A DNA stretch of 64,000 bases. Source: Xanthobacteraceae bacterium. GTDB lineage: Bacteria > Pseudomonadota > Alphaproteobacteria > Rhizobiales > Xanthobacteraceae. Location: contig JANINJ010000078.1 in NCBI GenBank assembly GCA_024508855.1, positions 62,001 to 126,000 of the forward strand, read 5' to 3'. The notes beneath the pieces are model-generated. The model was given only the letters and a program-made list of their open reading frames with translations. It ran no database searches and had not been told where the DNA came from. Positions within the stretch are counted from its first letter, which is position 1. Each line of letters opens with the position of its first letter. Made by a program: the position numbers and the translations under genes. Positions 52,218 through 61,766 of the stretch are shown here, piece by piece.

Positions 52218-53804
52218 ATGTCCGACACGACCGCCTCGCCAGCCATGATGAATGCCGCCTCCGTGCCGTCCGACCGGATTGCGCCGAAGCGGTTGTTGGC
52301 GTTCCTCATCATGGTGTTCGGGATGTTCATGTCGATCCTGGACATTCAGATCGTGTCGGCCTCGCTGGCCGAAATCCAGGCCGGGCTTTCTGCGAGTTCG
52401 AGCGAGGTCTCATGGGTGCAGACCGCGTACCTGATCGCCGAGGTTATCGCGATTCCCCTGTCGGGCTTTCTGTCGCGCGCGCTCGGCACGCGGTTGCTGT
52501 TCGCGATCTCGGCGGCCGGTTTCACCGGCGCTAGCTTCCTGTGCGGCTTCGCCACGTCGATCACGCAAATGATCGTATGGCGCGCGATCCAGGGCTTCCT
52601 TGGCGCCGGCATGATTCCGACCGTGTTCGCGTCGGCCTATACGGTGTTTCCCCGCAGCAAGTTCAATATCGTCGGACCGATCATCGGCCTCGTCGCCACG
52701 CTGGCGCCAACGATCGGCCCGACCGTTGGCGGCTACATTACCGATCTGATGTCGTGGCACTGGCTGTTCTTCGTCAACGTCTTCCCCGGCGTCATCATCA
52801 CCGTCGGCGTGCTGGCTTTGGTCGATTTCGATGAGCCGAATTTCGCATTGCTGGATCACTTCGACTGGTGGGGATTGATCAGCATGGGCGGGTTCCTCGG
52901 CACGCTGGAATATGTGCTGGAAGAGGGGCCGCAGTACGAATGGCTGCAGGATACGTCGGTGGCGATCTGTGCCGTTATCTGCGTCGTCTCAGCCATCGCG
53001 TTTTTCTGGCGGGTGCTGACGGCGAAGGAGCCGATCGTCGATATCAGGACGTTTCGTAACCGCAATTTCGCGGTCGGGTGCATGTTGTCGTTCTGCGTCG
53101 GCATCGGGCTTTACGGCCTGACCTATATCTATCCGCGCTATCTGGCCGAGGTGCGCGGCTACAATGCGCTGATGATCGGCGAAACCATGTTCGTGTCGGG
53201 AATCACGATGTTCCTGACCGCGCCGGTGGTCGGCCGGCTGATGATGAAGTTCGACATGCGTCTCATCATCGCCGCCGGGCTCATCATATTCGCGGCCGGG
53301 TCCTGGCAGATGACCTGGATCACCCGCGACTACGATTTCTACGAGCTGATGGTGCCGCAGATCCTGCGCGGCATCGGCATGATGCTGGCGATGGTGCCGG
53401 TCAACAATATCGCGCTCGGGACGCTACCGCCGGACCGCGTCAAGAACGCCTCCGGCCTGTTCAATCTGACGCGCAATCTCGGCGGCGCGGTGGGTTTGGC
53501 CCTCATCAACGAGGTGCTGAACGACCGCACCGATCTGCATATCTCGCGCTTGCATGATCGGGTGACCTGGGGAAATGCGACCGCAACCGAGACGCTGAAT
53601 ATGCTGACGCAGAAATTCCAGGGTATGGGCGATGCGTCGCTGATGGCGCTCAAGCAACTGTCGCTGATCGTGCATCGGCAAGCCGCGGTGATGAGCTATG
53701 GCGATTCGTTTTTCATCCTGACGATATTTTATCTCGTCCTCAGCCTCTTCGTGGTGCTGCTCGACAAGCCGGCGGCACTCGGCGCGGCTCCCGGCGGGCA
53801 CTGA
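52218..53804 (+). CDS. EmrB-like DHA2-family MFS drug exporter
   Basis: The 528 residues have 14 hydrophobic segments. The DHA2 motifs are visible: LDIQIVSASLAEIQAGLSAS (motif D-like), GFLSRALGTRLLF (motif A) and GPTVGGYITDLMSWHWLFFV (motif C). The start is 35 bp after emrA, forming a two-gene pump operon under the TetR repressor. It uses the proton gradient to expel drugs or other toxic compounds. Confidence 0.93.
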   Translation: MSDTTASPAMMNAASVPSDRIAPKRLLAFLIMVFGMFMSILDIQIVSASLAEIQAGLSASSSEVSWVQTAYLIAEVIAIPLSGFLSRALGTRLLFAISAAGFTGASFLCGFATSITQMIVWRAIQGFLGAGMIPTVFASAYTVFPRSKFNIVGPIIGLVATLAPTIGPTVGGYITDLMSWHWLFFVNVFPGVIITVGVLALVDFDEPNFALLDHFDWWGLISMGGFLGTLEYVLEEGPQYEWLQDTSVAICAVICVVSAIAFFWRVLTAKEPIVDIRTFRNRNFAVGCMLSFCVGIGLYGLTYIYPRYLAEVRGYNALMIGETMFVSGITMFLTAPVVGRLMMKFDMRLIIAAGLIIFAAGSWQMTWITRDYDFYELMVPQILRGIGMMLAMVPVNNIALGTLPPDRVKNASGLFNLTRNLGGAVGLALINEVLNDRTDLHISRLHDRVTWGNATATETLNMLTQKFQGMGDASLMALKQLSLIVHRQAAVMSYGDSFFILTIFYLVLSLFVVLLDKPAALGAAPGGH

Positions 53805-53931
53805 CGGCCTTCTTTCTCGAAAATCTTGGGCATGCGCTACGGGCTGCACGAAAATCGCCGCAATTGCTGTCCATGAAATAGGCAATCGCGCGATTGGTCG
53901 CGCTCTTTTGCTCGAACCGAGGAGGGTTTGC

Positions 53932-53994
53932 ATGACAACCATGTATCTGCAGATCGTATCCGCGTGTCCGATGCTGGCGTGGGTTGTTCGTTAG
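53932..53994 (+). CDS. 20-codon leader ORF upstream of ABC exporter
   Basis: MTTMYLQIVSACPMLAWVVR is preceded by GAGGAGGG at 5 bp, a stronger site than that of most genes here. It starts 227 bp before the exporter ATG, with GC-rich inverted segments between (near 54026-54050). It could be a regulatory leader peptide whose translation controls the exporter. It could also be a plain small protein. Confidence 0.5.
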   Translation: MTTMYLQIVSACPMLAWVVR

Positions 53995-54158
53995 CTCACG
54001 ATCGGACTGCCGCAGTCCGTTGCACCCGGGTCTGATCCCCGGGGTCTTCTGAATCCCAGACGATTATCGAAATCATTCAACGCGATCGCGCTCGGCGGTG
54101 CCGGCGCGCGTCAACTCACCGGAGCCGGACTGCGCCCGAGTCGCAGCCGGATGATGCC
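53995..54158 (+). promoter_or_regulatory. Structured leader of the ABC exporter transcript
   Basis: This 164-base stretch contains GGACTGCCGCAGTCC (a tight hairpin at 54004-54018) and ACCCGGGTCTGATCCCCGGG-type complementarity near 54027-54049. There is no T run after the second. With the leader ORF just upstream it has the form of an attenuator. This is inference. Confidence 0.4.
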
Positions 54159-55958
54159 ATGACCGACCTTTCCAAGCCGCGCGCCACCGCGATCCGCGTG
54201 GTGATGCCATTCATTTTCCGCCATTGGCTCCATCAGCCGTGGCGGACGGCGGTGATCTGTGCCGGATTTCTCGGTGCGACCGCCGCCGACCTGTTCATGC
54301 CGGTATTTTCCGGACACCTCGTCGATGCGGTGACCGCGGGAGCGGCCGAACCCGCGGCGCAGCACGCGGCGTTCGTCGCCTTCGGCGCCATCGTGGCGCT
54401 GGGACTGCTCGCAATGGTCCTGCGTTTCATTGGCCTGCAGGCCATCGTCCCCTTCACCTTGCGCCTGATGTCCGACGTCTCGCGCGATGCCTTCGCACGC
54501 GTGCAGCGGTTCTCAACGGAATGGCACGCCAACAGCTTCGCCGGTTCGACCGTGCGGAAGATCACGCGCGGTATGTGGGCGATCGACCTGCTGAACGACA
54601 CCATCCTGATGGCGCTATTGCCGTCGCTGGCGGTCCTGTTGGGATCGATGATCCTGCTTGGGCTGCACTGGCCGTCGCTCGGCATCGTCATCGGTGTCGG
54701 CACGCTGGCGTATGTCGCGATGACGATTGCGTTCTCGACGCTCTACATCGCACCGGCTGCGCGGCTGTCCAATGCATGGGATACCAAGGTTGGCGGTACG
54801 TTGGCCGACGCGCTGACCTGCAATGCGGTGGTGAAATCGTTCGGCGCGGAAGATCGCGAGGATACGCGGCTGGCCCGTGTCATCGGCCGATGGCGCAAAC
54901 GGGTGCGACGAACGTGGCTGCGCTACAACTACACCAGCACAGCGCAGCTGACGGTGTTGTTGTGCATGCGTTCCGCAGTGATCGGCGGTGCGCTGATCCT
55001 GTGGCTCGCCGGCCGCGCGTCGCCGGGCGACGTCACCTATGTGCTGACGAGCTACTTCATCATCCATGGTTACCTGCGTGACGTCGGCATGCACATCAAC
55101 AATCTGCAGCGCTCGGTGAACGACATGGAAGAGCTTGTCGCCATCCATGACGTCGAAATCGGCATCGCGGATGCGCCCGATGCTACGCGCATGGAGGTGA
55201 AGGGCGGAAGCATCGTGTTCGATGCGGTGACCTTCCACTATGGCGGCCATCGCACACCGCTATACGATCGCCTCTCGGTCGATATCCGTGCGGGTGAGCG
55301 TGTCGGGCTGGTCGGCCGTTCGGGCTCCGGTAAGACCACCTTCGTCAAGCTGGTGCAGCGCCTGCATGATGTCAGCGGTGGCCGTATCCTGATCGACGGC
55401 CAGGATATCGCGAAGGTGACGCAGCAGTCGCTGCGCAACCAGATCGCCATCGTGCAGCAGGAGCCGATCCTGTTCCACCGGTCGCTGGCGGACAACATCG
55501 CCTATGGCAGGCCCGGAGCCAGCCGGGCCGCCATCGAGCATGCGGCGCAGCTTGCCAACGCGCACGATTTTATCGAGCGGTTGCCGAACGGCTATGGCAC
55601 GCTGGTCGGTGAACGCGGCGTGAAACTGTCCGGCGGCGAGCGGCAGCGCGTGGCACTGGCGCGGGCCTTCCTCGCCGATGCACCGATCCTGATTCTCGAT
55701 GAAGCGACGTCGAGCCTCGATTCGGAATCCGAGGAGCTGATCCAGCAGGCGATGGAGCGGCTGATGAAGGGCCGGACGTCGATCGTGATCGCGCACCGGT
55801 TGTCGACAGTACGAAGCCTCGACCGGATCCTGGTGTTCGATCGCGGCAACATCGTCGAGCAGGGCACGCACGCGGCGCTGGCTCACCGTGACGGTGGAAT
55901 CTATCGCAGCTTGTTTGAGCGGCAAGTGCTCGGGACAAACCAGGTTGCCGCCGAGTAG
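54159..55958 (+). CDS. ABC exporter, fused membrane and ATPase domains
   Basis: The 599 residues form a half-transporter. Residues 15-320 are six membrane helices of the ABC_membrane type. The ATPase follows, with VGRSGSGKTTFVK (Walker A), IVQQEPILF (Q-loop), LSGGERQRVALARAFL (signature), ILILDEATSSLD (Walker B) and IAHRLSTV (H-loop). It functions as a homodimer or with another half. It resembles multidrug/lipid exporters. Substrate unknown. Confidence 0.95.
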   Translation: MTDLSKPRATAIRVVMPFIFRHWLHQPWRTAVICAGFLGATAADLFMPVFSGHLVDAVTAGAAEPAAQHAAFVAFGAIVALGLLAMVLRFIGLQAIVPFTLRLMSDVSRDAFARVQRFSTEWHANSFAGSTVRKITRGMWAIDLLNDTILMALLPSLAVLLGSMILLGLHWPSLGIVIGVGTLAYVAMTIAFSTLYIAPAARLSNAWDTKVGGTLADALTCNAVVKSFGAEDREDTRLARVIGRWRKRVRRTWLRYNYTSTAQLTVLLCMRSAVIGGALILWLAGRASPGDVTYVLTSYFIIHGYLRDVGMHINNLQRSVNDMEELVAIHDVEIGIADAPDATRMEVKGGSIVFDAVTFHYGGHRTPLYDRLSVDIRAGERVGLVGRSGSGKTTFVKLVQRLHDVSGGRILIDGQDIAKVTQQSLRNQIAIVQQEPILFHRSLADNIAYGRPGASRAAIEHAAQLANAHDFIERLPNGYGTLVGERGVKLSGGERQRVALARAFLADAPILILDEATSSLDSESEELIQQAMERLMKGRTSIVIAHRLSTVRSLDRILVFDRGNIVEQGTHAALAHRDGGIYRSLFERQVLGTNQVAAE

Positions 55959-55994
55959 GTGAAAACGGAAGGGTCGGCGCAGCGCGCCGGCCCT

Positions 55995-56894
55995 TCAAGC
56001 CTCGACCAGCGGCGCCTGCCGAATGCGGGTGCGAGAGCTGATTGCAACCGTCGCGACAACGGCGGCGGCGAACAGGATGGTTTCCAGGCCGATGGCTTCG
56101 CGGTTGACGAGGGCGGCGAGGACGATGGTGACGAATGGTTGCAGCAGTTGCAATTGCGACACCTTGCTGAGACCGCAGATCGCTACGCCGGCGTTCCAGG
56201 CGAAGAACCCGATCCACTGTGAGAACAGTGCGACGTAGAACAGCCCCAGCCATGGCTCGAACGGCACGCTTTGCAGATCCGCGGGCAGAAACAGCCATGT
56301 CGCCGGCAACGTGAACGGTAGTGAAATAACCATCGCCCAGCTGATCACTTCCCATCCGGGCATGAGCGCCGTAAGGCGACCGGAATAGCCGTAGCCGATG
56401 GCGCCGAACACCACCGCGAGTAAAAGAAACAGATCGCCCACGGCGATACCGCCGGCACCGTGCCGAAGCGCGAACAGGATCACCAGCGCAGCGCCGGCCA
56501 GCGCTGCGATCCAGTACGCCACTCCCGGTCTTTCGTCGGTGATCAGTACCGCGACGATGGCGGTGGCAATCGGCATCACGCCCAGCACCACGCCGCCATG
56601 TGCGGCGGGCAAGGTCTGCATCGCCAGCGCCATGAAGAATGGAAAGCCCAGCACCACGCCCAACGCGGCGATGGCCAGCGATCCCCAGGCGCGTCTCGGC
56701 GGTGGCTTTCGTCGCAGCATCATCAACAAGGCCAACGCGCAGACACCGGCGATTGCGGAACGAGCCGCGGTGATGAAGAATGCATCGAATCCCTCCAGCG
56801 CCAGCCGCGTCGCCGGCAGCGTGCCGCCAAAGATGACGACGCCGAGGAAGCCGAACAACAGGCCAAGCGAATTGCGGGATGAGGCGGATGACAT
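55995..56894 (-). CDS. EamA-family (DMT) permease
   Basis: The 299 residues form ten hydrophobic segments in two EamA repeats (LLFGFLGVVIFGGTLPATRL, and the second at GDLFLLLAVVFGAIGYGYSG). The family exports metabolites or amino acids from the cytoplasm. It converges on the ABC exporter gene, 36 bp apart. Substrate unknown. Confidence 0.92.
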   Translation of the reverse strand: MSSASSRNSLGLLFGFLGVVIFGGTLPATRLALEGFDAFFITAARSAIAGVCALALLMMLRRKPPPRRAWGSLAIAALGVVLGFPFFMALAMQTLPAAHGGVVLGVMPIATAIVAVLITDERPGVAYWIAALAGAALVILFALRHGAGGIAVGDLFLLLAVVFGAIGYGYSGRLTALMPGWEVISWAMVISLPFTLPATWLFLPADLQSVPFEPWLGLFYVALFSQWIGFFAWNAGVAICGLSKVSQLQLLQPFVTIVLAALVNREAIGLETILFAAAVVATVAISSRTRIRQAPLVEA

Positions 56895-57046
56895 GATGCG
56901 GAAGCTCGAACGGAATGCCGCGGTTTTGGTCGGCGACAGGATCGTTCAAGCTCTAGCCAATCCGTGGTTGCGAGGCCAGTATGGTCTCTTTATCGCAGCC
57001 GTCGGCATGGCTGCAATGCGCCGGGTCCTGCAGCGACGGACGGGTG

Positions 57047-58186
57047 TCAGACTCTCCGTTCGAACTCGATCGGCGTTTTCAGATTGATGCCATGGCTGGG
57101 CGCGAGCGGCACCAGCGTGAAATCGCCATGAGTGCGCTTGGAGGCGTAGAGCGCACTGTCCGCTTGCGCGAGCAGGGCTTGTGCGGTCAAACCATCTTCC
57201 GGCGCCATCGCAATGCCGATACTGACGCCGAGATGGATGGGCTGGTCGTCAACGACGAATGGCGCGGCGATCGCGTCACCGAGCTGTTCGGCGAGGCGTT
57301 CCGCATCTTCGCGCGCAACGACGTTCGCCTGCACCACGAGGAATTCGTCGCCGCCCAGGCGCACGGCCATATCCGTCGCGCCCGTGAGCACCTGCAGACG
57401 CTTCGCTACCTCCTTGAGCAGCGCATCGCCGACCGGATGCCCGTAGAGGTCGTTGGCCGACTTGAAGCGATCGAGATCGAGGTAATGCACGGCGACACGA
57501 TTGCCGCTGCTTACCAGCGTGGAGATCTCGGCCAGAGCAGACCGGTTACGCAGACCGGTCAACGGATCGTATTTGGCCATTTCTTCATATCGCCGCTTCA
57601 GCCTGATCTGGGTCCGGGTCAGTTCGTAGTTGTTACGGATCACGTCGAAACTGCCGACATAGAAGATCGAGACCAGGATGGCCATGCATACATATGCGGG
57701 GTCCGGGATGTGCATCAGGCAACCGATGACGATCGGCACCGTAACCAGCGTGATGCCGGCAAACGCCCAGCGTGGCGGAATGGCGCCGCGCGCAACGACG
57801 CCGCAGGCGTAGCCGAAGGCGACCGCATTGCCCATCATCGCGATTTCCGCATTGCCGATGGTGAAGCTGCGCAATGCCAGTGCGCCGACCAGCGTCGCGG
57901 CGGCGTAGCTGCCGATCTGGTAACGCCGCTGCCATACCGCGACACTCGCAGAGCTTCGGCCGCGGCGGTGAAAGGCGACGATTACAGCCAGTCGGATCGC
58001 CGTGACCACGACGCTGAGAATCGTGATCACGATGAAGGCCACGTCCGATGTTTGCAACGATGCGATGGTGCCGACGCTGATCTGCCCGAATGCCACAAGA
58101 ACGATCGGCATCAATGTGCTGAAGCGGGACTCGGCCAGTTCGGAAGGGATGTCGTTATCGTTGTTGAACATTGCGAAGGAGCGCAT
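57047..58186 (-). CDS. Membrane diguanylate cyclase (GGDEF), no inhibitory site
   Basis: About 379 residues from the ATG at 58186; the ATG at 58171 and a TTG at 58201 are alternatives. Five to six membrane helices (residues 20-200) are followed by a GGDEF domain with the catalytic RLGGDEFLV, the metal Asp in HYLDLDRFKSAND and the guanine-binding Asn in that motif. The residues at the inhibitory-site position, GATD, lack the Arg of RxxD. It should make cyclic-di-GMP without this form of product inhibition. Confidence 0.92.
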   Translation of the reverse strand: MRSFAMFNNDNDIPSELAESRFSTLMPIVLVAFGQISVGTIASLQTSDVAFIVITILSVVVTAIRLAVIVAFHRRGRSSASVAVWQRRYQIGSYAAATLVGALALRSFTIGNAEIAMMGNAVAFGYACGVVARGAIPPRWAFAGITLVTVPIVIGCLMHIPDPAYVCMAILVSIFYVGSFDVIRNNYELTRTQIRLKRRYEEMAKYDPLTGLRNRSALAEISTLVSSGNRVAVHYLDLDRFKSANDLYGHPVGDALLKEVAKRLQVLTGATDMAVRLGGDEFLVVQANVVAREDAERLAEQLGDAIAAPFVVDDQPIHLGVSIGIAMAPEDGLTAQALLAQADSALYASKRTHGDFTLVPLAPSHGINLKTPIEFERRV

Positions 58187-58414
58187 CGAATGAACTGCCA
58201 ATCGTTCGCATGGTGGTAGGGCGATCAGGTAAAATCCTTACTCGCTGGTCCGAAACAATTTAAGTGAATTTTGCGTCATGCATTTTGAAGCCACGGATAT
58301 TACTCGGAAAATTTTGTATCCGAGTACCGACATTCGAATGCATTTCGCCTGGCGCGACACAATCCAGCGCTATGACAGGACGTTCAGGGCAGTCACTTGC
58401 CGACTAGGGTTGCG

Positions 58415-59620
58415 TCAGCGCAATCCCTGGGTCTTTCGTTCGTCAGCTCTTTGTGCGGCGTCGCCGATGTCGATAGCAGGAACGAGCTGCGGGGCGACGG
58501 TGTAGATCGCGAAACCAATTCCGGCGCGCTTGGCTTGGTAGAGCGCCTGATCTGCCCGCGCCAGCAGATCGTCGGGGGTGAGTTGTTCGCTCGGCAGCAG
58601 GGCGATTCCGACGCTAGTCCCGAGTATGATGTCGTGTCCGTCGATCCGATAAGGCGCGCTGACGTCCGTGAGGATGCGCGAGGCCAGCGCGAGCGCCTGC
58701 TCGCGGGTGCTGACGTCGGTCTGTACCAGAATGAATTCGTCGCCGCCGAGCCGAACCAGCAGGTCGCTCGCGCGAGTCAATTGCGATAGCCGCCGTGCAA
58801 CTTCGCGTAACAAGAGGTCGCCGACCGGATGGCCGAAGCTATCGTTGGCAGCCTTGAAGTGGTTGAGATCGAGACTGTGAACGGCTAATCCGAGATTGTT
58901 GCGGTAAGCCTGCGCGAGCATGCGCTCGAGATTCTCATTGAGCACCAGTCGGTTCGAGAGACCGGTCAAAGGATCGAGCCGGGCGAGGCCCGCAAAACGG
59001 AGCTTGAGCGTGAGCTGGCTGACAACCGTCTCGTAGAGGTGCTGGACCGTTTCAAACGCGCCGAGCAGGAAAACCGTCAAGATGAAAGCGAGGCAAAGAT
59101 AGACGTGGCCGCCGTGGATCAGGCAGGCGATGATCGGCGGCAGCGAAACGACCAGCAGATTGAGCTGCGCCAGATGGGGCCGATAGGCGACGCGAGTGAC
59201 GATGCCGGCCGCAAACGCAATCATCAGGCCGATGACCAGCATATGGACGCTTGGATAGGGCAGCATGAAACAGCGTGCGGTCAGTGTGCCGACGGTCAGC
59301 CCGTTTGCGACGGCTTGAATGCTGAAGCGTCGTTCCCAAATGCGGGCGTTGGCGAGCGACAACGACTCCGCCGCTGCTGTCGAGCGCCGATAGCTGCGCG
59401 CCATCAGAACACGGATGCCTGCAATCAGAAGCCCGATGATCGTCAGCACCGCGACCGGGATGTCTCCGGTTCTTGCAGTGATCGCAAGGCCAACGGCACC
59501 GAGGCAGATCGCGAAGATGATGGTCGGTGGTACGAGGCTGAAGAGGGCGTCGATCAGTTCGACATAGACCGCGTCCGAGGGCCGAGGGGGGCGGAACAAT
59601 GGCAGGGCTGAAAACTTCAT
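58415..59620 (-). CDS. Membrane diguanylate cyclase (GGDEF) with inhibitory site
   Basis: The 401 residues have the same layout as the gene at 57047: six or so membrane helices, then GGDEF (RLGGDEFILV, SLDLNHFKAANDSFGHPVGD). Here RASD lies five residues before GGDEF, an intact RxxD I-site. The two cyclases probably arose by duplication and have diverged in feedback control. The sensory segment has no known domain. Confidence 0.92.
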   Translation of the reverse strand: MKFSALPLFRPPRPSDAVYVELIDALFSLVPPTIIFAICLGAVGLAITARTGDIPVAVLTIIGLLIAGIRVLMARSYRRSTAAAESLSLANARIWERRFSIQAVANGLTVGTLTARCFMLPYPSVHMLVIGLMIAFAAGIVTRVAYRPHLAQLNLLVVSLPPIIACLIHGGHVYLCLAFILTVFLLGAFETVQHLYETVVSQLTLKLRFAGLARLDPLTGLSNRLVLNENLERMLAQAYRNNLGLAVHSLDLNHFKAANDSFGHPVGDLLLREVARRLSQLTRASDLLVRLGGDEFILVQTDVSTREQALALASRILTDVSAPYRIDGHDIILGTSVGIALLPSEQLTPDDLLARADQALYQAKRAGIGFAIYTVAPQLVPAIDIGDAAQRADERKTQGLR

Positions 59621-59842
59621 CGCCTGGGTCCGATTTGCTCCGCTATTCGCCCGTTATCCCGGGGGCTGCGATATCGTTCAGATTACTTAAGGCGCCTTCC
59701 GGCGAAGTGTACCGTTTGTGTCAGGAAATGCCCATACGCAGCTGAAGTCCAAATCCAATCAGGACTATAGCTTTAGTCTGGGTTCTTGAAATAAAGGGTG
59801 CCGAATCCGTCAAGGTTGATCGATCGGGAACCCGGATGTGGC

Positions 59843-59873
59843 GAGGGGCCCGGCGTATGACGCCGAACCCCTC
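59843..59873 (-). terminator. Hairpin downstream of rnpB
   Basis: GAGGGG-CGGCGT pairs with ACGCCG-CCCCTC across two small internal mismatches, around an ATG/CAT loop. It lies 11 bases beyond the mapped rnpB 3' end. No U tract follows, so it could equally be a processing barrier. Confidence 0.6.
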
Positions 59874-59883
59874 ATTGGTCGAA

Positions 59884-60318
59884 ATATCAGCCAGCCTGTA
59901 AGCCGGGTTTTGTAGGGCACCGCCCGCTCGCGCGGGACGATACGTGACGGCCATTCCTCTGGGACGATGTTTGCACATCGCCTCAAGCAACCTACCCGGA
60001 CGGCGAGCCCGACATGGCCCCGCGGAGTTATCGTCCGGAGACGAACTTTCCACTTTGCCGTCCCTATTCGGTTTTGCTCCCGGTGTGGTTTGCCATGCCG
60101 TCTCCGTTGCCGGATACGCGGTGCGCTCTTACCGCACCTTTTCACCCTTACCAGCCGACGCAGCTTTCGCGGCGAAGGCGGGCGGTTCGTTCTCTGTGGC
60201 ACTTTCCCTGGGGTCGCCCCCGCCGGACGTTATCCGGCACCGTATGTCGATGGAGCCCGGACTTTCCTCCCCGGCCACCTTTCGGCGATCGCCGGAGCGG
60301 CCGTCCGGCCGACTGACG
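59884..60318 (-). ncRNA. rnpB: RNase P RNA (bacterial type A)
   Basis: The minus strand carries GGAGGAAAGTCCGGGCTCC (complement of 60252-60270), the hallmark of the universally conserved CR I/P4 region. Further on are the motif GGTAAGAGCGCACCG and, near the 3' end, ACAAAACCCGGCTTACAGG, which completes P4. The P1 helix pairs CAGTCGGCC (60307-60315) with GGCTGGCTG (59888-59896) through GU pairs, which fixes both ends to within a few bases. It is the catalytic RNA for tRNA 5' processing. Confidence 0.95.
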
Positions 60319-60405
60319 ACATAGGCATGGGGGTTTCAGCCCGTGACGTCAAGTTGATGCCATGTCGTGGACGTGGGAGCTTTGACCGGAAAAGGATGGA
60401 GCGCC

Positions 60406-61188
60406 TCAGCCGGCCGCGACAACGGCCTGGCTGTCGGGCTGGCTCGCCAGCAAGGCGTGCAGCGTGCGCAAGGTCGATTGGTCGGCGATGCCGTCGACGC
60501 GCGCCGGCCGGAAATGCCGTTGGAACGCGGTCACCACTTCGCGTGTGGGCACATCGTAGCGGCCATCCGGCGTGATCTTGTAGCCGTAGCGCGCCAGCGC
60601 ATTCTGCAGGTCGCGCACCTCGTCACCCGAATGGCCCGGTTTGAGGGCGTCGGCATCGACGATCGGCGCGGGTTCTACCCAGTGACCGACGCCGGAATCC
60701 GACAGCGACCGCCATGGAAATTTTTCGCCGGGATCCTGCTTGCGCGACGGTGCAACATCCGAATGCGCCAGCACGCGATGCATCGGCACCTTCTGCCGGA
60801 TGATGATGCCACGGCACAGCGCGATTACCGCCGCGATCTGGCGCAGCGGAAAATCCGGATAGCCCCAGTCATGGCCGCGATTGACGATCTCGATCCCGAT
60901 CGAACACGAATTGATGTCGTCTTCGCCGGCCCAATAGGACGCGCCGGCGTGCCACGCGCGCTTGGCTTCGGGAACGCATTGAACGACGCGCCCATCCTCC
61001 AGCACGACATAATGAGCCGAGACATCTGTGCCGGGCGTGCATAGCCGGTCGAGCGCACCTTCCACATCGGGCATACCGGTGTAGTGCAAAATGATCATAT
61101 CCGGCGTGAGGCCCTTGTTCCGGTCGCCGAAATTGGCAGACGGGATCACCTCCGCAACGACAGACGAATCCGGAACGAATTTTTCCAT
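60406..61188 (-). CDS. AmpD-like N-acetylmuramoyl-L-alanine amidase
   Basis: The 260 residues start from the ATG at 61188 (AAGG upstream); an ATG at 61266 or a TTG at 61278 would add up to 30 residues. The Amidase_2 domain has zinc ligands in ILHYTGM and LAHSDVAPSRKQDPG and a catalytic Glu in SIGIEIVN. A C-terminal PG_binding_1 domain follows (SGDEVRDLQNALARYGYKI). It releases peptides from (anhydro)muropeptides. Whether it is cytoplasmic AmpD or envelope-located AmiD-like depends on the true start. Confidence 0.9.
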   Translation of the reverse strand: MEKFVPDSSVVAEVIPSANFGDRNKGLTPDMIILHYTGMPDVEGALDRLCTPGTDVSAHYVVLEDGRVVQCVPEAKRAWHAGASYWAGEDDINSCSIGIEIVNRGHDWGYPDFPLRQIAAVIALCRGIIIRQKVPMHRVLAHSDVAPSRKQDPGEKFPWRSLSDSGVGHWVEPAPIVDADALKPGHSGDEVRDLQNALARYGYKITPDGRYDVPTREVVTAFQRHFRPARVDGIADQSTLRTLHALLASQPDSQAVVAAG

Positions 61189-61766
61189 GTCGAGGCTGGC
61201 CTTCGGAATCGGAATAGCCAGTTGCCGCTTTATAAATCCAGCTGATGCTAACGAGCCTGACGACATGCAACCACTCAATACCGGCGAGACGACGACACCT
61301 CGCGTGCTTTTCCAAGGCGGCGAGGGGGCGTAACTATCCCGGCTCAGGCCCTCGCGCGCAACGATAATGCACGGGAATCCTTACCTTTTCCCCGGCGTTG
61401 GGCATACGATTGCGATGGGGCGGTATTCCACGGTGGGGTGGGCGTCAACCACGCGATCTTGAACGATGCCGTCAACGCTTTCTTAACGCTAAACGACGTT
61501 ACTGAGAGGTGAAAAAGCCGAACCCGATCGGGGTGGCTGCGGTCCCATCGATGCCTGTTTATCCCATGGCAGCCTATCCGATTCCATGTGGAGCAAGGCC
61601 TCTGCACGTCGAGCGAGCAATCGTCGCCTGCCGCAACGTTGTGTCGGGCTCCGCACGACCTGATTTCGCGCTTGTAGAGGCCGCCAGCCGAAGACGGGTG
61701 CGGTCGGCATTTCGAATTTCTCCGGCCTTGCGGCTTGGGGTGGCAAGAACTGAAGGGTATCGCGCC
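61189..61766. other. 578-bp region before rsmH, no gene seen
   Basis: This is the divergent control region of the amidase gene and the division cluster. No mraZ gene or MraZ-like box repeats (GTGGG or GTGAG direct repeats) are evident. The stretch 61470-61510, with CTTTCTTAACGCTAAACGACG, is a plausible promoter zone for rsmH but cannot be confirmed by eye. Confidence 0.5.

Noticed and set aside
59621-59842. A possible extra gene between rnpB and the GGDEF gene
   Set aside because: The short open frames there have no ribosome site or family character. It reads as the promoter zone of the GGDEF gene.
61189-61330. A lipoprotein-like VVVSPVLSGC stretch upstream in frame with the amidase gene
   Set aside because: It looks like a lipobox, but I find no usable start codon upstream of it in frame. 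The ATG at 61188 has a ribosome site, so a lipoprotein form is not claimed.
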